From: CAVVEC01 sp963770485
GTDB taxonomy: Bacteria; Acidobacteriota; Terriglobia; Terriglobales; Acidobacteriaceae
Length of the DNA stretch: 64,000 bases
Direction: 5' to 3'
Assembly (NCBI GenBank): GCA_963770485.1
Contig: CAVYPX010000006.1
Span: 7,974-71,973, forward strand
Shown here: one piece after another, positions 58,680 through 64,000 of the stretch
Position numbering within the stretch: the stretch's first letter is position 1
How the letters are laid out: each line of letters opens with the position of its first letter
Translations under genes and position numbers: made by a program
The notes under the pieces: generated by a model
Told to the model about the DNA's origin: nothing
Seen by the model: only the letters and a program-made list of their open reading frames with translations
Databases searched by the model: none

Positions 58680-60362
58680 TCAAGCCCCGGGACGCGGCGT
58701 TCTATCCAGCGCGGTCCCTGCCCACTGCAACCACACCCGGCTCCCGTAGAACAGCGCGCTGGACTGCACTGCGAACCAGTCTGTGAGCGAAAGCGGCGAA
58801 CCCAATGGTGCGGAATTTGTCATCCAGCGTTGCATTAGATCGTGCGCGAGGACGCGTTCCATAAGCACATCGGGCGCTCCGATATCGTGGAGAATGCCAT
58901 CCAGCGTGAACAGCACCTTGCGCAACATGAGCAGGGACGCGGGAAAACGGATCCCGTCGAGAACGATACGATCCAGAAGGCGCAAGGCATCCACGACGCC
59001 CGGCAGGTGAGTGAACGGTAGCTGGTCGATGAAGCGGGTCACGCATTCACGAATGATGCGCTCCTGCCGCGGATTTCGCCTGACCCCGCTGAGAGCGTGT
59101 ATCTGCCGGCAGACCCCCACCGGGTCTCGCAAGCCGATCATCAGGGCCAGGATCGCAAGATGCCGTCGCTGAGCGCGGCTCAGGCGTTCCGTCAGAGCCC
59201 AGTCGAGAAGGATGAGTTCCCCGGTTCGCTCGTCATAAAGTAGATTGCCCGCATGGGGATCGGCGTGAAACATCGCTTTCTCCTCTGATCCGAACAGAGG
59301 GACGGCAATCAGCGCTTCAATCAGTTGCTGGGAGACACGGCTTCGCCGCCGCGCGGACATGTGGACAACGGCGTCGGTGACTTTCACCCCACGCTCCTCA
59401 GTGATGGCCGTAACGTTGGACGTACACAGTGGTTGGATCAGCCGCGGTACGCGAACCCCGGGCGTCGAGCAGTAGAGGCGCGCGGCTTCCCCGAGCGTCG
59501 CCTGCTCGCGCAAGAAGTTTACTTCATGCTGGAGCAACCGCCGGACTTCGCTGAAAGTGTCTGGAAGAACCCGCTTGGCGAACCCGTATTCGCGGTGCTT
59601 GTGGGCCAGGAATGCAGTCAACTGCTGCAGTAATTCCATGTCCTCGGCGAAGCAAGTAGGGATGTGCGGTTTTAGGACTTTGAACACGCCCCGTTCGCGC
59701 TGCCGGATGTCGGGGTTCCACCAGGTGAAGCGCACGACCGCGCTGACGCTCGCCTCGGAAAATATGGCGGGGTCGACTTCAACCGCGCAGGTTTCAAGCC
59801 GCTGCCCCATTTGTGCAAAAATGATCGCCCGGATTTCCTCTGGACTCACGTCGGAGATTCCGTTCTCCAGCGCCGAGAGGGCGCTTCGTAAAGAGGGATG
59901 GAGGTGCCGGTTTCGCGCCAGCACCTGCCCCAGTTTTTGCAGACCGGGCATCTTCGCGATCAGCCGCAGCAAACGCAACTCGGGCGGCGTATCCGCTGCA
60001 AGCTCGAGTTGTTCAACCAGCTTGGGGGCCAGGCGGGCATCAGATAGCCGCGACACTACAAAAAGCATCGCGTCCCGAACCAACGGACGCCACTGCACAT
60101 AAATCTCGGGGACAATAACTTCCACTGGCAGCAGTTCGACGATCCATCTTCCCATCTTCTCGCGCAAGATCGGACCGGCGCGACTCTGCAGCGCGGCTTC
60201 TATCGCGCCGATCCGTTCGGATTTCGTGGTGTAGCCGCGCAGAAAGCCGTCGGCCGCCGCCTGCAACTGTTCCGGAGGCAACTGGCGCAAGGCTGCTTCG
60301 ATGAGGGACGGATCCAGCATACGCAATTCCCAGGCCGCCGGTAACTCCGACGCGGCGCTCAT
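58680..60362 (-). CDS. UbiB/AarF-type atypical kinase
   Basis: 560 aa. ABC1 motifs: LQKLGQVLARNRHLHP (KxGQ), VFKVLKPHIPTCFAEDM (VAIK-like Lys), EVNFLREQATLGEAARLYC, MFHADPHAGNLLYD (catalytic loop) and LILLDWALTERLS replacing DFG with DWA. The usual Ala-rich nucleotide loop is not obvious. The C-terminal LTDWFAVQSSALFYGSRVWL may contact the membrane. UbiB-like proteins aid quinone or lipid distribution. It differs from standard UbiB in the long N-terminal helical domain (1-160). Confidence 0.85.
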   Translation of the reverse strand: MSAASELPAAWELRMLDPSLIEAALRQLPPEQLQAAADGFLRGYTTKSERIGAIEAALQSRAGPILREKMGRWIVELLPVEVIVPEIYVQWRPLVRDAMLFVVSRLSDARLAPKLVEQLELAADTPPELRLLRLIAKMPGLQKLGQVLARNRHLHPSLRSALSALENGISDVSPEEIRAIIFAQMGQRLETCAVEVDPAIFSEASVSAVVRFTWWNPDIRQRERGVFKVLKPHIPTCFAEDMELLQQLTAFLAHKHREYGFAKRVLPDTFSEVRRLLQHEVNFLREQATLGEAARLYCSTPGVRVPRLIQPLCTSNVTAITEERGVKVTDAVVHMSARRRSRVSQQLIEALIAVPLFGSEEKAMFHADPHAGNLLYDERTGELILLDWALTERLSRAQRRHLAILALMIGLRDPVGVCRQIHALSGVRRNPRQERIIRECVTRFIDQLPFTHLPGVVDALRLLDRIVLDGIRFPASLLMLRKVLFTLDGILHDIGAPDVLMERVLAHDLMQRWMTNSAPLGSPLSLTDWFAVQSSALFYGSRVWLQWAGTALDRTPRPGA

Positions 60363-60616
60363 CCGGTAGCTGACTTTCTAGCCCGATTCAGATCAAATGC
60401 TACCGCTCCGGGTACGGATCTGTCTGTGATGTGCATCCGGTGCGCCCTGCGGCAAAGGTGTTTTTAACCTTGGGGCTGGGAAAACTCGCAGCGAGATGGG
60501 CTGGAGCCTTTCGTGATCGCCGTGACAAAAGTCATCGGCAGGCCGTGGCCGTTTCGCTAATCTCAGAGCATCAGCTTGGTCGTGAAGGCATCGACCCAGG
60601 CTGCGAGGAGGATGCG

Positions 60617-61342
60617 GTGAGCGTAACCACTGAGAAAACTGTACGGGAATTGGCCTTGGAAAGCCCTGCTGCGACCCGATTGTTTGAGAAACTGGGCATC
60701 GACTACTGCGGCGGCGGCAATAAGTCTCTTGAAGAGGCCTGCCGCGCCGCCAACGTCTCGATGAACGAGGTGCTGGATTCGCTCGACGCGGCCGAAGAAA
60801 CGACCCAGGCAGCCCTGAAGAACCGTGACTGGCAAAAAGAGCTCCTGGCCGATTTGGTTGTGCACATCAAAAGCACTCACCACAAGTACACGCGCGAGGA
60901 GATTGCCCGCCTGGCTCCTTTGTTTGACAAGGTGTGCTCCGTCCACGGCAAGAATCATCCGGAACTGCCGCAGATGAGGTCAACCTTCGCCGAGTTGGCT
61001 CAGGAACTGACCATGCACATGATGAAGGAAGAGATGGTCCTGTTCCCCTACATAGTCAGCATGGAGGAGGCCGTCATTCAGAATGAGCCTGTCCTGCCGC
61101 CGCCTTTTGGCAGCGTGCAAAACCCAGTTGCGATGATGGAGCACGAGCACGAATCCGCTGGTAACGCACTGCGCGCCATGCGTGAAGCCAGTGGTGGGTA
61201 CGCTTCGCCACCCGACGCATGCGTCAGCTACCAGACGCTCTACAAGGCCTTGGCTGAATTCGAAGCTGACCTGCATCAGCACATTCATCTGGAAAACAAC
61301 ATCCTCTTTCCCCGAGCGATTGCCATGGAACAGGCGCACTGA
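60617..61342 (+). CDS. iron-sulfur cluster repair di-iron protein (RIC/ScdA/YtfE)
   Basis: 241 aa from the GTG at 60617, with GGAGG 6 bases upstream. The N-terminal ScdA domain has FEKLGIDYCGGGNKSLEEAC (Cys31), and the hemerythrin-like di-iron domain has HIKSTHHKYTREEIARLAPL, HGKNHPELPQMRSTFAELAQ, MHMMKEEMVLFPYIVSMEEA, MMEHEHESAGNALRAMREAS and HQHIHLENNILFPRAIAM. It repairs clusters damaged by nitric oxide or oxidants. Divergent from the UbiB-like gene. Confidence 0.93.
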   Translation: MSVTTEKTVRELALESPAATRLFEKLGIDYCGGGNKSLEEACRAANVSMNEVLDSLDAAEETTQAALKNRDWQKELLADLVVHIKSTHHKYTREEIARLAPLFDKVCSVHGKNHPELPQMRSTFAELAQELTMHMMKEEMVLFPYIVSMEEAVIQNEPVLPPPFGSVQNPVAMMEHEHESAGNALRAMREASGGYASPPDACVSYQTLYKALAEFEADLHQHIHLENNILFPRAIAMEQAH

Positions 61343-61394
61343 CCGGGACCTCGCAATCGAACGGCAGGTTCACGCAAGAGGCCGAAAAGAGAAG

Positions 61395-61682
61395 TTTGTG
61401 GCAGCCGGACCTGTAAGCCGAGGCGTTTACGCGGCATTCGAGCCGCGTGCCGAAATCCTGAGCGCAGCGAAGGACCTCGTACCTCGAATCTTTGTGGCAG
61501 CCGGACCTGTAAGTTGAGGCGTCTACGCGGCGTTCGAGCCGCGTGCCGAAATCCTGAGCGCAGCGAAGGACCTCGTACCCCAAATCTTTGTGGCAGCCGG
61601 ACCTGTAAGCCGAGGCGTTTACGCGGCGTTCGAGCCGCGTGCCGAAATCCTGAGCGCAGCGAAGGACCTCGTATCTCAAATC
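61395..61682 (-). repeat. three 96-bp tandem repeats, each containing an rnpB 3' terminus
   Basis: Units start at 61395, 61491 and 61587, exactly 96 bases apart, and the fourth copy of the first 27 bases is the 3' end of rnpB itself at 61683-61709. Read on the minus strand, each unit has a GGCTTACAGGTCCGGCTGCC segment, the rnpB terminal sequence, preceded by GAGGTCCTTCGCTGCGCTCA and GGCTCGAACGCCGCG. The units differ at only a few positions. They lie immediately downstream of rnpB. Confidence 0.85.
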
Positions 61683-61685
61683 TTT

Positions 61686-62217
61686 GTGGCAGCCGGACCT
61701 GTAAGCCGAATTCTGTCTGCCGGATTGCTCCAGCAGGACGGCCATTCCTCTGGGCCACGCATTACTGCGCGGCTCAAGCGACCTACCCGGAGGTGGTGAC
61801 GCGCCGAGCCGGCACGTATCCCGCCGGTTCCGTAAGTCCACTGTCAAAGTCGACCGGGACCTACCGAACCGGCGGGACTCCCTCCCTATTTGGTCTTGCT
61901 CCGTGTGGGGTTTGCCCTGCCCGCCGCATTACTGCGACGGCGGTGCGCTCTTACCGCACCTTTTCACCCTTACCCCGCCGTTCTTGTCAGCCTTCATCCG
62001 ACGCCGTGAGGTCTCACAAGAACGGCGGGGCGGTATATTTTCTGTGGCACTTTCCGTCGAGCGATCCCACCCCTACAAGCGTGAGGGCCCTCCCGGACGT
62101 TATCCGGCACACTGCTCTGCGGAGTTCGGACTTTCCTCCCCGCCCATTCTCGGAAGAGCCGCAAATTTTGCGCTCCTGCCAGAATGGGCGGGGCGACCGT
62201 CCGGTCCAGCTGCCTAC
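61686..62217 (-). ncRNA. rnpB: RNase P RNA
   Basis: The catalytic RNA of RNase P, which removes 5' leaders from tRNA precursors. Minus-strand signatures: GAGGAAAGTCCGAACTCC, ACAGAAAATA, GGTAAGGGTGAAAAGGTGCG, GGTAAGAGCGCACC, GGGCAGGGCAAACCCCAC, AGGAATGGCCGTCC and the 3' ACAGAATTCGGCTTACAGG. Ends were set by P1: GGCAGCTGGAC pairs with GTCCGGCTGCC. At about 530 nt it is longer than the usual 350-420; the P3 (13-bp CCCCGCCCATTCT helix) and P12 (15-bp CCCCGCCGTTCTTGT helix) arms are extended. A TATAAT lies just upstream. Confidence 0.93.
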
Positions 62218-62223
62218 AAAGTC

Positions 62224-62229
62224 ATTATA
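62224..62229 (-). promoter_or_regulatory. -10 box of rnpB
   Basis: TATAAT on the minus strand, 6 bases before the predicted 5' end at 62217. The -35 region shows no clear match. Confidence 0.65.
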
Positions 62230-62249
62230 TGCGATGGTTCTAGGAACCG

Positions 62250-62420
62250 CTGGTCGTTCGCCGTTGGTCGTTCGCCGTTGGTCGTTCGCCGTTGGCCCTT
62301 CGCAGTTGGCGGGGCTGCCCGTTCCTCGCGATCGAAGACGCACCGGAAGATCGGATTTTGCTAGACTTAAACGCGGCGAGCATCAATCCACTATGGCCCA
62401 ACGGCGAACGACCAACGACT
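62250..62420. repeat. oligomer repeats of the TCGTTCGCCGTTGG type
   Basis: GGTCGTTCGCCGTT occurs three times in a row at 62252-62295, and its complement GGCGAACGACCAACGACTG appears near 62402-62420. The same vocabulary (TCGTTGG, TCGTTCG, CGTTGGCC) is found near 32240, 37609 and 38730. Non-coding, between rnpB and the HpnI-like gene. Confidence 0.6.
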
Positions 62421-62443
62421 GACGCCGATGTCGTTCCACGCGC

Positions 62444-63619
62444 ATGATTCACCAAGCCGCCAGGATCATCGAAATGGCCGCCCTGCTGGGAACACTTTCT
62501 AGCATTGGTCACTACGCCCTATGCCTGTGGAGCGCAGCGAAATTTCTGCGCCAGCGAAAGGCGGCGGACAAGAGTGTCCGCCCCACACAGGCTTGTCCTG
62601 CCGTCTCCACTCTGAAGCCGCTCAAGGGCACCGACCCCGAGATGTACGAAAGTTTCCGCAGCCATTGCCTGCAAGATTACCCGGAGTACGAGATTATTTT
62701 CGGGGTCAGCGACCCGAATGATCCTTCTACAGAGTTGGTAGAGCGCTTGAAGGCTGAGTTCCCCGAACGAGCGATCCGGTTAACGATTTGCCGCAAAAAC
62801 CTCGGCGCCAATGCCAAAGTGAGTTGTCTGGCGCAGATGCTGTCTGAGGCGCAATCCGAATACATTATTGTTAACGACAGCGATATCCGGGTTGCACCGG
62901 ACTACCTTCGCCGCGTTCTTGCTCCTCTGAGCGCCACGGAGGTCGGTCTTGTCACCTGCCTTTACCGAGGTGTGGCGAATTCCACTCTGGGCTCGCGCCT
63001 GGAATCGCTCGGCATCAGCACCGATTTCTGCGCCGGAATCCTGGCCGCACGCCACCTGGAACGCGGCCTCCGTTTCGGCCTGGGCTCCACGCTGGCTTTT
63101 CGCCGTCGCGACCTGCAGGCCATTGGCGGATTCGAAGCCTTCGTGGATTATCTTGCCGATGATTATCAGATGGGGAGCCGCATTGCCGCGCTCGGGCTTA
63201 AGGTGAAGTTGTCCGATGTAGTGGTCGAGACCTTCTTGCCCCGATACACCTTGCGTGAGTTTTTCGATCACCAGTTGCGTTGGGCTCGAACGGTTCGCGA
63301 TTCGCGCTTTTGGGGATATGTCGGACTCGGGCTCACCTTTGGCCTGCCTTGGGCGGTGCTGTGTTTAGTCCTCTCTCCGGGCGCGGGCTGGGCCTGGGCT
63401 TTGCTCGCAGTTACCACAACAATGCGCACCGTTATGGCAATCATCGTTGGCAGCTTGGTGCTTGGTGATTCGCAAGTTAAGCGATTCCTTGCATTGATTC
63501 CCCTGCGCGACGTGTTAGGCTTGTTAATCTGGGCTGTTAGTTTTGCAGGTCATACCGTGGCCTGGCGCGGGGACTCCTTCACGCTCCGGAATGGCAAATT
63601 GATACGGATCAGCCCCTAA
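62444..63619 (+). CDS. hpnI: HpnI-like glycosyltransferase (GT21)
   Basis: 391 aa. Ceramide-glucosyltransferase-type motifs: STLKPLKGTDPEMYESFRSH (D1), YIIVNDSDIRVAPDYLRRVL (D2), VDYLADDYQMGSRIAALGLK (D3) and FFDHQLRWARTVRDSRFWGY (QxxRW). Two C-terminal helices (GLGLTFGLPWAVLCLVLSPG, LGLLIWAVSFAGHTVAW) and an N-terminal one anchor it. By family it moves N-acetylglucosamine to bacteriohopanetetrol in hopanoid synthesis. Odd: residues KAADKSVRPTQACP near 38-52 come from a short palindrome, GGCGGACA-AGAG-TGTCCGCC, inserted at 62563-62582. Confidence 0.88.
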   Translation: MIHQAARIIEMAALLGTLSSIGHYALCLWSAAKFLRQRKAADKSVRPTQACPAVSTLKPLKGTDPEMYESFRSHCLQDYPEYEIIFGVSDPNDPSTELVERLKAEFPERAIRLTICRKNLGANAKVSCLAQMLSEAQSEYIIVNDSDIRVAPDYLRRVLAPLSATEVGLVTCLYRGVANSTLGSRLESLGISTDFCAGILAARHLERGLRFGLGSTLAFRRRDLQAIGGFEAFVDYLADDYQMGSRIAALGLKVKLSDVVVETFLPRYTLREFFDHQLRWARTVRDSRFWGYVGLGLTFGLPWAVLCLVLSPGAGWAWALLAVTTTMRTVMAIIVGSLVLGDSQVKRFLALIPLRDVLGLLIWAVSFAGHTVAWRGDSFTLRNGKLIRISP

Positions 63620-63739
63620 GTTGCTGCGTCAGTTACAATAGGATTTCTACAACAGGGCCAAAGTTTTCGCAATTCCAAGGGCAGGCGGGGGAAGTATTTT
63701 GCATTTCGCTGGGGTTACAACTTATCAGAGGTCATACGA

Positions 63740-64000
63740 ATGAGGAAAGTCCTGGTTACCGGTGGGGCTGGCTTTATTGGCAGCCATTTGTGTGAGGCCT
63801 TGCTTCGTCGTGGCGATGAAGTATCGGTGATTGACGACCTCTCGACGGGCCGTATCGAGAACATCGCCCACCTGGCAAATAACAAGGTCTTTCACTTCGT
63901 GGAGGGCTCCATCCTCGATTCTTCGTCGCTACAACCGCTGGTCAAGCAAGTGGATCTGGTCTTCCACCTGGCAGCCGCGGTCGGCGTGCAGAAGATCATT
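63740..64000 (+). CDS. NAD-dependent sugar epimerase/dehydratase (5' part only)
   Basis: Cut by the window end after 87 codons. The Rossmann start VLVTGGAGFIGSHLCEALLR, VIDDLSTGRIENI, then VFHLAAAVGVQKII are the GxxGxxG, aspartate and catalytic-loop motifs of extended SDR sugar epimerases (GalE/UXS/RmlB group). The specific sugar cannot be told from this part. It follows the HpnI-like glycosyltransferase by 120 bases. Confidence 0.88.
   Translation, partial: MRKVLVTGGAGFIGSHLCEALLRRGDEVSVIDDLSTGRIENIAHLANNKVFHFVEGSILDSSSLQPLVKQVDLVFHLAAAVGVQKII

Noticed and set aside
61395..61709. CRISPR array
   Set aside because: The units are contiguous 96-bp duplicates without unique spacers, and there are no cas genes.
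61224..61847. Minus-strand frame with repeated AYRSGCHKDLRYEVLRCAQD units
   Set aside because: The repeats are the 96-bp array and rnpB read as protein; 96 is divisible by three, so the frame stays open by chance.
1..64000. tRNA and rRNA genes
   Set aside because: I found no convincing T-loop and acceptor combination or rRNA segment; only rnpB is recognisable as a structural RNA.

Overview
The window looks like chromosomal DNA of an acidobacterium (Acidobacteriota, probably the Terriglobia/Koribacter side). This rests on two very long Oar-like TonB-dependent receptors with an N-terminal carboxypeptidase-regulatory domain, HdeD/DUF308, CarD, an HpnI-like hopanoid glycosyltransferase, high GC, many VapBC modules and abundant short GC-rich palindromic repeats. 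No database search was possible, so family names come from motifs and general protein knowledge.

Layout. 145-1449 is a 2-oxo-acid dehydrogenase E2. 1480-6293 is a compact phage-like module: a plus-strand S24/XRE repressor faces a minus-strand set of small, ATGA-coupled genes (zinc ribbon, sigma-like protein, protein phosphatase, secreted and membrane proteins), carries internal terminators and is broken by an IS1595 remnant. 6592-31697 is mostly independent genes: HdeD-like protein, two TonB receptors (8003 and 22358), a BlaI/M56 pair, a lysine/alanine-rich histone-like protein, an MltD-type transglycosylase, an eight-bladed PQQ propeller, quinone oxidoreductase, two VapBC pairs, CPBP protease, isoaspartyl peptidase, a perfect parS-like palindrome at 27716, CDP-alcohol phosphotransferase, GreA, CarD and an AI-2E exporter.

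31786-41076 is a housekeeping block on the plus strand: ruvX, mltG, a third TA pair, an outer-membrane lipoprotein, an ABC permease, then rplM-rpsI, rpsB, tsf, pyrH, frr. Strong hairpins separate rpsI from rpsB and rpsB from tsf. 41120-50484 holds a GyrI-like protein, a frameshifted molybdopterin oxidoreductase, and the envelope genes bamA, ompH and a TonB-family protein, then alr. 51362-58090 holds an ABHD18-like hydrolase, a polytopic membrane protein, a 2OG-Fe(II) oxygenase, an acetyltransferase, glyA and a GT4 glycosyltransferase. The right end has a UbiB-like kinase, a RIC-type di-iron repair protein, rnpB (minus strand, with its 3' terminus tandemly amplified downstream), hpnI-like and the start of an NAD-dependent epimerase.

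The most unusual signals are non-coding: three copies of a 144-bp inverted-repeat element whose internal hairpin shows compensatory changes, four copies of the rnpB 3' end in a 96-bp tandem array, short palindromes inserted inside a coding sequence, a double palindrome at 20-bp spacing before an antitoxin gene, and several genes whose -10 box sits 6-9 bases before the start codon, which suggests leaderless transcripts.
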